From positions 1 through 12,483 of the forward strand of contig JAJAZF010000142.1 of the NCBI GenBank assembly GCA_026785875.1: a stretch of 12,483 bases of DNA. Direction: 5' to 3'. The notes under the pieces are model-generated. The model was not told the DNA's origin. It was given only the letters and a program-made list of their open reading frames with translations, and ran no database searches. This document shows positions 6,305 through 12,483 of this stretch, one piece after another; the first letter of the stretch is position 1; each line of letters opens with the position of its first letter. Source of the DNA: Chamaesiphon sp. GTDB taxonomy: Bacteria > Cyanobacteriota > Cyanobacteriia > Cyanobacteriales > Chamaesiphonaceae. A program made the translations under genes and the position numbers.

Positions 6305-6530
6305 CTATATTACTATTCAAGGCTCGATCGGTGGCGGACTCTTAGCAGCAGTGGGGGCGAATGCTTTAATTGCATCTTTGTTGGAAAAGCCCGATTGTCA
6401 CTGTCATCTCAAGCCGATCTAGATTACCTTGATGAATGAAGATTTCGATTTCACTCGATGTTCTGCTTGATAGTATCTTGTGCTTGGTTCCCATTCCTCC
6501 CAATATTCGCGAACTAAATATTCCTTTAGT
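6300..6530. other. Scrap region with two unassigned open fragments
   Basis: Plus strand 6300-6422 is open and ends GGGLLAAVGANALIASLLEK, PDCHCHLKPI, stop. This is a hydrophobic segment plus a Cys-His tail, reminiscent of a membrane-protein C-terminus but not recognised. Minus strand 6422-6556 is open and includes GELKEYLVREYWEEWEPSTR before a stop at 6419-6421; it has no start codon and overlaps the end of the FAD oxidoreductase gene in another frame. Either could be a relic of a deleted gene. Nothing else is supported here. Confidence 0.3.
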
Positions 6531-7775
6531 TCACCTTGGCGACAGACTAGCTTTAGTTAAAGCTGGAACGATCCGATCGCTAGCAGCCCTCGCACCTGAA
6601 AGATTTCGCGCGGCTGGGCCGACTCGTAGTGCTGCCAAACCACCCATAATAAATAACTCGCAACCTTGCCAGCGCAGATGTTCATCAACAACGGGCAAAC
6701 CATTGACAATCTCAATCGGATGAGCAGCCAAAACATCTTGCAATAAAGGATGATTTCGGGCATCTAATTGGCTACCAGTGGCGACCCAAATTCGGTTTAT
6801 AGCTTGATGATGAATGCACTCATGGACGACGGAATTGTCACAATGTACCTGCCAACCATCATCACGCCATGCGGCTTGAGACACACCACATTGCTCGTAA
6901 AATACAACTTTCCCCTCTCGCTCCAGTCGCCGTAGTTGGGACAACACCGCTGGAGTCATCGAGCCACCATTCCGCGCTTGTTGGATCGTTTGCCAGCGAA
7001 CGTATAAATCCGGTTCCGCCCAGAAGCCTTTGAGATATTTCGGCCCGATCCAACCAGGATCGGCATCGAATAGCTTGTCGTACACATTGCGGCGAGACAT
7101 TAATAGCACCTGTGCGCCCCTTCCAACTGCCCCCAAAGCTAGATGTCCGCTAGTTAGACCTCCCCCGACAATTAGAACTCGTTCGCCTTGGAGTCGCGAT
7201 CCTCGGAGGTCTACCTGTTGAGAATGCAAGAGCCGATCTTCGGGATAACCGATCGAAATTTGCCCCACCCATTCAGGTACATTTGGCACTGCTCCACCAT
7301 TGGCAATTACCACTCTGCGGGCGATAATAGTCTGTCCATTGGCTAAGTGCAGACAGAAGCGGGAACGACCGCGATCTTGGCATGGTTCGATGCGGATGAC
7401 TTGAGCCGGATAGACACAATCTGCTAATTGCCACCGCCGGATCGTTTCTTGGCAAAAATCCCGAAATAGTTGAGTTCCTGGTAAGTCATAGGGCGCGAAT
7501 AATTCGTCTGGGCGAGGAGCGGCAAAGGTACGCAGGGCATGAGGATTGGGATCTGGTTGGTGGACGGCGGGAGAGCGTAAGTGGGGGATCTCGAAGGCGG
7601 CAAACTGACGATCCCATCGACTCATCCAGGTACCACTAGGATCGAAGACGAGGAACCGTCCGCGCATGGATTTCTTTTTCTGTAATAGATGTGTCGCTAA
7701 TGTTAGAGCATGAGGGCCAGCCCCAACAATTGCCAGATCGATGAATTCGGGGAGTGCTGCTAATGTGTCGAGCAT
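6531..7775 (-). CDS. FAD-dependent oxidoreductase, flavin monooxygenase / lysine N-oxygenase-like fold
   Basis: 414 residues. The N-terminal dinucleotide site is DLAIVGAGPHALTLA (G18-x-G20), expected for FAD. A second glycine-rich site, VLIVGGGLTSGHLALG (about 201-216) followed by SRR, is expected for NADPH. Between them lie WMSRWDRQFAAFEIPHLRSP and ARRVVIANGGA, the pattern of SidA/PvdA-like hydroxylases and related FAD/NAD(P)-binding proteins. Late motifs are RIWVATGSQLD and ELFIMGGLAALRVGPAARNL. It is probably cytoplasmic: no signal peptide or membrane segment is seen. The substrate is unknown; hydroxylation of an amine for a metallophore is one possibility, but no siderophore gene is present here. 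A Zur-like box 23 bases upstream suggests expression in zinc deficiency. It is divergent from the phosphatase gene, and the region beyond its 3' end is decayed. Confidence 0.75.
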   Translation of the reverse strand: MLDTLAALPEFIDLAIVGAGPHALTLATHLLQKKKSMRGRFLVFDPSGTWMSRWDRQFAAFEIPHLRSPAVHQPDPNPHALRTFAAPRPDELFAPYDLPGTQLFRDFCQETIRRWQLADCVYPAQVIRIEPCQDRGRSRFCLHLANGQTIIARRVVIANGGAVPNVPEWVGQISIGYPEDRLLHSQQVDLRGSRLQGERVLIVGGGLTSGHLALGAVGRGAQVLLMSRRNVYDKLFDADPGWIGPKYLKGFWAEPDLYVRWQTIQQARNGGSMTPAVLSQLRRLEREGKVVFYEQCGVSQAAWRDDGWQVHCDNSVVHECIHHQAINRIWVATGSQLDARNHPLLQDVLAAHPIEIVNGLPVVDEHLRWQGCELFIMGGLAALRVGPAARNLSGARAASDRIVPALTKASLSPR

Positions 7776-7797
7776 GAATGAATCGATGGCTGTTTGC

Positions 7798-7812
7798 TGA
7801 GAATGGTTATCA
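7798..7812 (-). promoter_or_regulatory. Zur-like box of the FAD oxidoreductase gene
   Basis: TGAGAATGGTTATCA, 13 of 15 to consensus. The surrounding AGAATG/CATTCT (7800-7805 and 7811-7816) forms a perfect 6-bp inverted repeat with a 5-base centre. It lies 23 bases before the start codon at 7775, like the other boxes here. Confidence 0.65.
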
Positions 7813-7954
7813 TTCTAGCTTAGATTCCAGCACGTTAGCGCAACCAGAACGATCCCAATCCGGTTCGATTTCGACAGTTGTGCCAATTCGCTAATGTGCG
7901 ATCTTTTTGACACAATTACTTAACGTGATTTAATTTACTAACTTCTTTTGTTTT

Positions 7955-7984
7955 TTTAACTATTTCTTGAGAGAACCTTAACCT
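7955..7984 (+). promoter_or_regulatory. Candidate Pho box upstream of the alkaline phosphatase
   Basis: Three 8-base units at 11-base spacing: TTTAACTA (7955-7962), CTTGAGAG (7966-7973) and CTTAACCT (7977-7984). The first and third fit the cyanobacterial PhoB/SphR unit Py-TTAA-Py-Py-(T/A); the middle one is weak. Two further fitting or near-fitting units lie at 7919 (CTTAACGT) and 7929 (TTTAATTT). The region is AT-rich, so chance matches are possible. Confidence 0.45.
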
Positions 7985-7998
7985 AACTATGAAATCAT

Positions 7999-8013
7999 AA
8001 ATAATGATTCTCA
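7999..8013 (+). promoter_or_regulatory. Weak Zur-like site upstream of the alkaline phosphatase
   Basis: AAATAATGATTCTCA, 12 of 15 to the consensus with an intact centre AATGATT and right end TCTCA. It begins 14 bases after the Pho-like repeats and overlaps TAATGA, a possible -10 position for them. It is 233 bases before the phosphatase start, so the leader would be long. Fur binding is an alternative. Confidence 0.45.
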
Positions 8014-8246
8014 TTCAGGAAAATTACTGATTTTTCCACGATTAATTAGTTAAGGATTTAGAGTTAATTTCTTTGCCCAGACTAGATTTAAATGGAGTTT
8101 TGACTCGATCGGCTCTCATTTCTAATCACTAGTCGATTTTCTAAGCTCGATCGATAGTTAAAGAAATTATTGGATTAAAACTGCTCGTAAACCATTTGTA
8201 ACAGACTCCACGCTATCTCCAACCAATCACACAAATTTGGATTGTT

Positions 8247-11200
8247 ATGCAAACTGGAAATCACGTTATCTTCATCCATCCCGACGGGACTAGCCCATCC
8301 CACTACGCAGCAGCGCGGTTTGTGGAACAAGGCCCCGATGGACGACTCAACTGGGACAAACTCGACAAAGCAGGTGTCTATCTCGGACACATGGAAGACC
8401 AATTGGGAGCCACATCCAATGGTGGTGCGATTACCCATGCGACAGGCGCGAAAGTCTATGCTGAATCCTTCGGTTTCGAGCAAGGAAACACCCCCGTCAG
8501 CTCACTTTCTGGCACCAACAAGACGATTATTGAAGAAGCCAGAGATGCAGGTAAAGTAACTGCGCTAATCCAATCAGGTGGGATCTTTGAGCCTGGGACA
8601 GCCGCATTTATTGCTAAAACCAAGGAAATTGTTAACCCAGACGGGAGCCGGACTGTGCCCCGCGCTCAACAAGCAGAGATCGCCAAGCAGGTGATTAATT
8701 CTGGCGTGAACTTTATCTTGAGTGGTGGGGAACTGAACCTCATTCCTGTCGGTGAAAAAGGCTTTCATGGCACTGCGGCTGAATATAATGCCCTGAGTAC
8801 AAGTTCGCTCATCCGTCCCACCGAAAACTTAATCGATCTCGCCAAGAAATCTGGCTATACGATCGTTTATACCGAGCAACAACTTCGAGATCTGCTCGAT
8901 CCCAAAAAGACTTCCACACCACCGACTAAAGTATTGGGTGTATTTGCACCGATTCACACTTTCAACGATAAGCCTGAAGAAGTCTTGGCGAAAGATAAGC
9001 TACCGCAGTATGTTGAGACGGCTCCGACAATTGGCGAGATGTTGGAACTAACTCAACAGTTGATGGAGAAGCACCCCAACTTTAAAAATGGGTCGATCGC
9101 GATCGTTGAAGAAGAAGGATCTGATAACTTTGGTAATAATAATAATGCCGCTGGGACGATCGAGGCAACTCTAAGGGCAGATAAAGCAATTGGTGTCGCT
9201 TTAGATTTTGTCAATCGCTATCCTAATACTTTAATTTTAACTGCTGCCGATAGCGATGCGGGTGGATTGCAAGTTACTGATGTAGCTGCGAATACACCTG
9301 TCGGCACGATTAATAATAACCCGACAAATGTTGCTCGCCCGGTACCACTCGATGGTAAGGCTGGAGTTGGCACAGCACCATTTGTCTCCGCTCCTGATGC
9401 GAATGGAAATGTATTTCCCTTTGCAGTGGCTTGGGCTGGGTTGCCAGATTTTAGTGGTTCGATTGTCTCGAAAGCACACGGTCTTAACTCAGATAAACTA
9501 CCTGCTACTGTAGACAATACAGTCATGTACGAGTTGATGTATGAGACATTATTCGAGAAAGAATTAACTGCGCGGAATCCTGTTGCACCCAAAGCTCCAG
9601 CGGCAACAAAAGATACTGGTAACGTGATCTTGATTCATCCCGATGGTACTGGGCCGTCCCACTACATGGCATTGCGGAATGTCGATAAGGGGCCGGATGG
9701 ACGCTTGAACTGGGATAATATGTCTAATGCAGGAGTGTACCTGGGGCACATAGACAACCAGTTGACGGCGACTTCCAATGCAGGTGGGGTGATTCACGCG
9801 ACTGGGACGAAAGTATTTAATGAATCGTTTGGTTTAACAGAAAATAATTCCCCTGTAGTGCCTGGTTCGGGTAATACTGGAAAGACAATCCTAGACGAAG
9901 CGATCGAGTCTGGCAAGGCTACTGCGCTGATTCAATCGGGACACATCGCCGAGCCTGGTTCGGCGGCTTTTGCGGCTAAAACTACCAATCGCGATGGTAA
10001 TGACATTCGGGCGCGGGATAAATATTCCGAAATCATCGAGCAGGTAATTCGTTCCGGTACTAATGTGATTTTTGGTGGTGGGGAGCTATATATGTTACCC
10101 AAGGGTACCACCGGATTTCACGTTACAGCCGCGATCGATGCGTCTGAAAGTAGCCCACAGCCTCGTCCGACCAAAAACTTAATCGATTTAGCTAAGTCTC
10201 TGGGGTATACGGTAGTTTACACCGAAGACCAAATGAATCAGGCCGTCAATAGTGCCAAACCACCAGAAAAAATCCTTGGTGTATTTGCGGCAACTAATAC
10301 CTATGACGATCGCACCGAAGAAGCACTTGGCTTGAATACTGCCAGTCCCAAACCGCTATATCTGGAGGCTCCAACTGTTGCCGAAATGCTAGAGGCATCG
10401 CTGAAAATCCTCAAACGCGATCCTGATGGTTTCTTTGCGGTTGTAGAAGAAGAGGGTACCGATAACTTTGCCAATAATAATAACGCGGCTGGGACGATCG
10501 AAGCAATGCGCCGCGCTGATGCTGCCATTGGTGTCGCCCAGAAATTTGTCAATACCCAAGATCCCAACACTTTGGTGATTACGGCGGCTGATAGCGACGC
10601 AGGTGGAATCCAGGTTTACCAGTACGCGCCATATGCTCGTCCGGCTGGGAATATCACCACAGATTTCCCTCTCCAGAACAGTGAAACTCAAGTTCCGTTT
10701 ATCGGCATTAACCCTACCACCACTAATACTACTCGCACCTATCTCGATGGTGCCAATGGCAGCACCGCCAGTGCTGAGTTTCCCTGGAAACCATTCCCAT
10801 CAAAGGATAGCATCGATGGCCCAATGGGTAACTTTGGGGTAAGTTGGGTCGGAACGCCAGACTTTCCTGGTAGTATCGTCGCTAAAACCTATGGTTTAAA
10901 TGCTGACAAACTGCCCAGCACGCTCGATAATACCGAGATTTATAACCTGATGTACAAAACCCTGTTCGGTACTTCCAGTCAGAAAACCTTAGTACCTGGA
11001 ACTGCGGGTGCTGATGACTTAGTGGCTGGTTTTACGCCTGGATTTGACGGGGTTAATGACCTGGTATTTACTGGTTCCGGTAACGATAAGGTGGATGTGC
11101 CGATCGCAGGTGCCCTAGCTGGTAATAACCGGATTGATGCTGGTAGCGGTGCGGATACGATCTTCGTCGGTAATTTCGATCGGGTATTTGGTACGGCTGG

Positions 11201-11621
11201 TGACGATATCCTCGATGCTACCGAAGCTAAAGACTATCGGATTGCTGGTGGTGCTGGTAACGATACCCTATTCCTGGGGGCAAATGGTCGGGCATTAGGT
11301 GGTGACGGTAATGATAAGTTCTTCGCTAGTGCTGGCGGTAATAACCTCCTCTCTGGCGGTGCTGGTGCCGACCAATTCTGGATTGCTAATGCTGAAATTC
11401 CTGGTGCGAAAAATACGATTCTGGATTTCCAAATCGGTACCGATGTCATCGGGATTCAAGGAGCCAAGAGTTTGGGAATTAGTTCGACTAGCCTCAAATT
11501 GACTCAAGTTGGTGCCGATACTTCGATCGTCGATTTTGGCGGTAAATCTCTAGTAATCCTGACAGGTATTCAAGCCAGCAGCTTGAGTCTAGCTAACGCA
11601 GGTCAGTTTGTGCTTGCATAA
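8247..11621 (+). CDS. Two-headed PhoA-family alkaline phosphatase with C-terminal RTX-like calcium-binding region
   Basis: 1124 residues: two tandem PhoA-type (PF00245) domains, about 1-446 and 456-908, then a Gly/Asp-rich part with degenerate RTX-type repeats (GGAGNDTLFL, GGDGNDKFF, GGAGADQFW) and a terminal domain. It would release phosphate from organic esters outside the cell. There is no signal peptide (it starts MQTGNHVIFIHPDG), so export by a type I system through the C-terminus is likely. Aligned by eye to E. coli PhoA, D51 is D13/D466 and S102 is S57/S510 (ATSN); E322 and D327 are E288/D293 and E734/D739, and D369 is D335/D782. The zinc histidines H331, H370 and H412 become N297/N743, S336/S783 and F402/F873. 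Both heads are changed identically, which suggests a different or zinc-poor metal site. Upstream are Pho-like and Zur-like sites; downstream is a strong terminator. Confidence 0.88.
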   Translation: MQTGNHVIFIHPDGTSPSHYAAARFVEQGPDGRLNWDKLDKAGVYLGHMEDQLGATSNGGAITHATGAKVYAESFGFEQGNTPVSSLSGTNKTIIEEARDAGKVTALIQSGGIFEPGTAAFIAKTKEIVNPDGSRTVPRAQQAEIAKQVINSGVNFILSGGELNLIPVGEKGFHGTAAEYNALSTSSLIRPTENLIDLAKKSGYTIVYTEQQLRDLLDPKKTSTPPTKVLGVFAPIHTFNDKPEEVLAKDKLPQYVETAPTIGEMLELTQQLMEKHPNFKNGSIAIVEEEGSDNFGNNNNAAGTIEATLRADKAIGVALDFVNRYPNTLILTAADSDAGGLQVTDVAANTPVGTINNNPTNVARPVPLDGKAGVGTAPFVSAPDANGNVFPFAVAWAGLPDFSGSIVSKAHGLNSDKLPATVDNTVMYELMYETLFEKELTARNPVAPKAPAATKDTGNVILIHPDGTGPSHYMALRNVDKGPDGRLNWDNMSNAGVYLGHIDNQLTATSNAGGVIHATGTKVFNESFGLTENNSPVVPGSGNTGKTILDEAIESGKATALIQSGHIAEPGSAAFAAKTTNRDGNDIRARDKYSEIIEQVIRSGTNVIFGGGELYMLPKGTTGFHVTAAIDASESSPQPRPTKNLIDLAKSLGYTVVYTEDQMNQAVNSAKPPEKILGVFAATNTYDDRTEEALGLNTASPKPLYLEAPTVAEMLEASLKILKRDPDGFFAVVEEEGTDNFANNNNAAGTIEAMRRADAAIGVAQKFVNTQDPNTLVITAADSDAGGIQVYQYAPYARPAGNITTDFPLQNSETQVPFIGINPTTTNTTRTYLDGANGSTASAEFPWKPFPSKDSIDGPMGNFGVSWVGTPDFPGSIVAKTYGLNADKLPSTLDNTEIYNLMYKTLFGTSSQKTLVPGTAGADDLVAGFTPGFDGVNDLVFTGSGNDKVDVPIAGALAGNNRIDAGSGADTIFVGNFDRVFGTAGDDILDATEAKDYRIAGGAGNDTLFLGANGRALGGDGNDKFFASAGGNNLLSGGAGADQFWIANAEIPGAKNTILDFQIGTDVIGIQGAKSLGISSTSLKLTQVGADTSIVDFGGKSLVILTGIQASSLSLANAGQFVLA
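8253..10970 (+). repeat. Internal tandem duplication of the phosphatase domain
   Basis: Residues 3-446 and 456-908 align collinearly with an offset of 453 (for example D13/D466, S57/S510), with conserved landmarks throughout such as AGVYLGH, NNNNAAGTIEA, TAADSDAGG and DNT-x-(M/I)-Y. Divergence between copies is substantial, so the duplication is old. Confidence 0.85.
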
Positions 11622-11664
11622 TCGCAACTCAGCTTTTTTTGTTTAACTTTCCTCTTTAACATCC

Positions 11665-11711
11665 ACTAGGTAAGCTAAGTAACTAACATTATTTAGCTTA
11701 CCTAGTTTTTT
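11665..11711 (+). terminator. Rho-independent terminator of the phosphatase gene
   Basis: ACTAGGTAAGCTAA (11665-11678) and TTAGCTTACCTAGT (11693-11706) pair perfectly over 14 bp around a 14-base loop and run directly into six T (11706-11711). It lies 44 bases after the stop codon. Confidence 0.9.
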
Positions 11712-11722
11712 ATCTTCGATCG

Positions 11723-11748
11723 CGTTGGCGTTAGCCTGCCGCTAGGCA
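11723..11748 (+). repeat. CGTTGGCG-core dispersed repeat
   Basis: CGTTGGCGTTAGCC followed by a short inverted repeat, GCCT/AGGC (11734-11737 and 11744-11747). It is related by core and layout to the copies at 827, 950, 3803 and 4582. Confidence 0.5.
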
Positions 11749-11917
11749 CAGTGGGAGCTTTGCCCAATCGTTGATAGCCGTGGGTATTCTTAGGGCGATC
11801 GATTACTTATCGGCTCACATCTTACACCAGTACTTATTAACTAACAAGCGGTACTTATTAAACGATCGATTGATGGCTGAAACTAAAGGTTAGTAATGGT
11901 AACTATCCACTGTCTTG

Positions 11918-11958
11918 AAAAGGTGCTCTACTTGGGGAAACCCCAAGACCGCACTTTT
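11918..11958. repeat. Long hairpin element, cyanobacterial palindromic repeat type
   Basis: Inner arms CTTGGGG/CCCCAAG (11931-11937, 11941-11947) with an AAA loop; outer arms AAAA...GTGC and GCACTTTT (11918-11926, 11951-11958) pair with one bulged base. Similar GGGG-AAA-CCCC hairpins flanked by AAAGTGC-type ends recur in cyanobacterial genomes as I recall them. The final TTTT could let it act as a weak terminator. Confidence 0.6.
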
Positions 11959-11960
11959 CG

Positions 11961-11984
11961 CTATCCACTATCCACTATCCACTA
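11961..11984. repeat. Tandem heptamer CTATCCA, three copies plus CTA
   Basis: Copies at 11961, 11968 and 11975, then CTA. This is an STRR-like short tandem repeat directly after the hairpin element. Confidence 0.75.
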
Positions 11985-12057
11985 AAAAACTAGTAACCTT
12001 GTTTTGATGCAAGATGTGAGTCGGCTTATCTGCCAAAGTATCCAAAATCCGATATCA

Positions 12058-12072
12058 TGATAATGATTATCG
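12058..12072 (+). promoter_or_regulatory. Zur box of sufE
   Basis: TGATAATGATTATCG, 14 of 15 to the consensus and, with flanks 12057-12073, 16 of 17 identical to the perfect thrS2 palindrome. It contains the same GATAAT (-10-like) hexamer and ends 31 bases before the sufE start. Confidence 0.75.
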
Positions 12073-12103
12073 TTATTGCAATAATGGTTCGCCTCAGATT
12101 GAT

Positions 12104-12483
12104 ATGTCGCCAGTCTCCCAGCCACTACCACCCGCTCTCGATCGAATCATCCAACGTTTCCAACAGATATCGGAATCAAAACGGCGGTATGAGTACCTGC
12201 TTCACTTTGCCAAACGTCTTCCGGCGTTCCCCGACGACCAGAAAATCCCTGAGAATCGCGTCCCTGGCTGTGCATCGCAAGTTTATGTAATTGCGACGAT
12301 CGATGCGGGGAAAGTCAGTTTTCAGGCTGATTCTGATGCCCAAATCACGAAGGGATTAGTGGGTTTATTGGTGGAAGGATTGGCGGGATTGACTCCAGCG
12401 GAAATTATGCAGTTAACGCCGCACTTTATTCAACAAACCGGACTGGATGTAAGTCTGACTCCCTCGCGGGCTAATGGTTTTTA
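12104..12483 (+). CDS. sufE: SufE-type cysteine desulfurase partner, C-terminus cut by window end
   Basis: 126 complete codons are visible. SufE accepts persulfide sulfur from the desulfurase SufS and passes it to the SUF scaffold for Fe-S cluster assembly. The family pattern is clear: an N-terminal helix RIIQRFQQISESKRRYEYLL, then KIPENRVPGCASQVYV with the sulfur-accepting cysteine at C56, then ADSDAQITKGLVGLL and LTPAEIMQL. It breaks off at LTPSRANGF, where a final helix of about 15-20 residues is expected. The chosen ATG at 12104 gives the family's usual N-terminus; an ATG at 12057 is out of frame and inside the Zur box. No sufS is nearby. The strong Zur box makes this probably a zinc-responsive copy; whether the genome has another sufE cannot be seen. 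Confidence 0.88.
   Translation, partial: MSPVSQPLPPALDRIIQRFQQISESKRRYEYLLHFAKRLPAFPDDQKIPENRVPGCASQVYVIATIDAGKVSFQADSDAQITKGLVGLLVEGLAGLTPAEIMQLTPHFIQQTGLDVSLTPSRANGF

Larger units (their letters stand above)
7813..8246. other. Divergent control region between the FAD and phosphatase genes
   Basis: No gene seen. Besides the Pho-like and Zur-like sites listed, the stretch 7900-8060 is strongly AT-rich. The part after 8014 would be a leader of about 230 bases for the phosphatase; I see no riboswitch fold I can name and no strong ribosome-binding site just before ATG 8247. Confidence 0.4.
11749..12057. other. Repeat-rich spacer before sufE
   Basis: No gene seen. It contains a direct repeat, GTACTTATTAA at 11830-11840 and 11851-11861 (21 bases apart, two helical turns), the hairpin at 11918-11958 and the heptamer array at 11961-11984. 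Confidence 0.5.

Noticed and set aside
6300..6422. Metal-binding protein suggested by the Cys-His tail PDCHCHLKPI
   Set aside because: Short, without its own convincing start, and adjoining a dead ATPase fragment; kept only as an unassigned scrap.
6436..6723. Plus-strand 95-codon frame
   Set aside because: Mostly antisense to the end of the FAD oxidoreductase gene, whose C-terminal motifs are clear.
8014..8246. Riboswitch in the long phosphatase leader
   Set aside because: AT-rich with no conserved fold or motif that I can name.
9218..9592. Minus-strand frames inside the phosphatase gene (also 8175-8483, 10301-10570 and others)
   Set aside because: All are antisense shadows of a strongly supported 1124-codon gene.
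11961..11984. CRISPR-like array
   Set aside because: Units are only 7 bases with no spacers; it is a simple tandem heptamer.
12057..12290. Open frame beginning at the ATG within the sufE Zur box
   Set aside because: Out of frame with SufE, which has clear family motifs and its own ATG at 12104.

Overview
The window is almost certainly cyanobacterial. It carries several HIP1 octamers (GCGATCGC at 462, 504, 2911, 4006 and 5275), frequent CGATCG, small dispersed repeats with a CGTTGGCG core, tandem heptamers, and cyanobacterium-type ThrS, Zur, Crp/Fnr and DUF1636 proteins. The repeats suggest a filamentous or otherwise repeat-rich lineage; that is inference, and no species is assigned.

The theme is zinc limitation. 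Five sites resemble the cyanobacterial Zur box TGATAATGATTATCA. They lie before a second-type threonyl-tRNA synthetase (765, perfect match), znuC (6122), an FAD oxidoreductase (7798), a two-headed alkaline phosphatase (about 7999, weakest) and sufE (12058). A Zur-type Fur-family repressor is encoded at 3186-3590. The likely logic is that Zur holds the island off while zinc is sufficient. In deficiency, zinc import, a replacement ThrS, a small Cys-rich protein, a phosphatase lacking the classical zinc-binding histidines, and a sulfur-transfer protein would be expressed.

Layout, left to right. 2-160 is the C-terminus of a YddA/SbmA-like ABC transporter. 441-717 is a decayed toxin-antitoxin pair. 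792-3102 is thrS2 followed by a DUF1636 gene, probably one Zur-controlled unit. zur (minus) and a Crp/Fnr-type regulator (plus) diverge from a 389-bp intergenic region holding three inverted repeats. 4637-5012 holds only degraded sequence. A truncated znuB and an intact znuC follow on the minus strand. Next come a 56-codon remnant of a P1B-type metal ATPase and other scraps, then the FAD oxidoreductase (minus). A 471-bp divergent control region with Zur-like and Pho-like sites separates that gene from the 1124-residue phosphatase, which ends in a strong terminator. A repeat-rich spacer leads to sufE, cut by the window edge.

The most notable observations are: (1) both phosphatase domains keep the nucleophile and aspartates but replace all three zinc-ligand histidines of E. 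coli PhoA; (2) their promoter region combines Pho-like repeats with a Zur-like site; (3) sufE has a near-perfect Zur box; (4) two copies of a hairpin repeat with compensatory stem changes sit in frame inside thrS2; (5) zinc uptake and efflux genes here are partly decayed.
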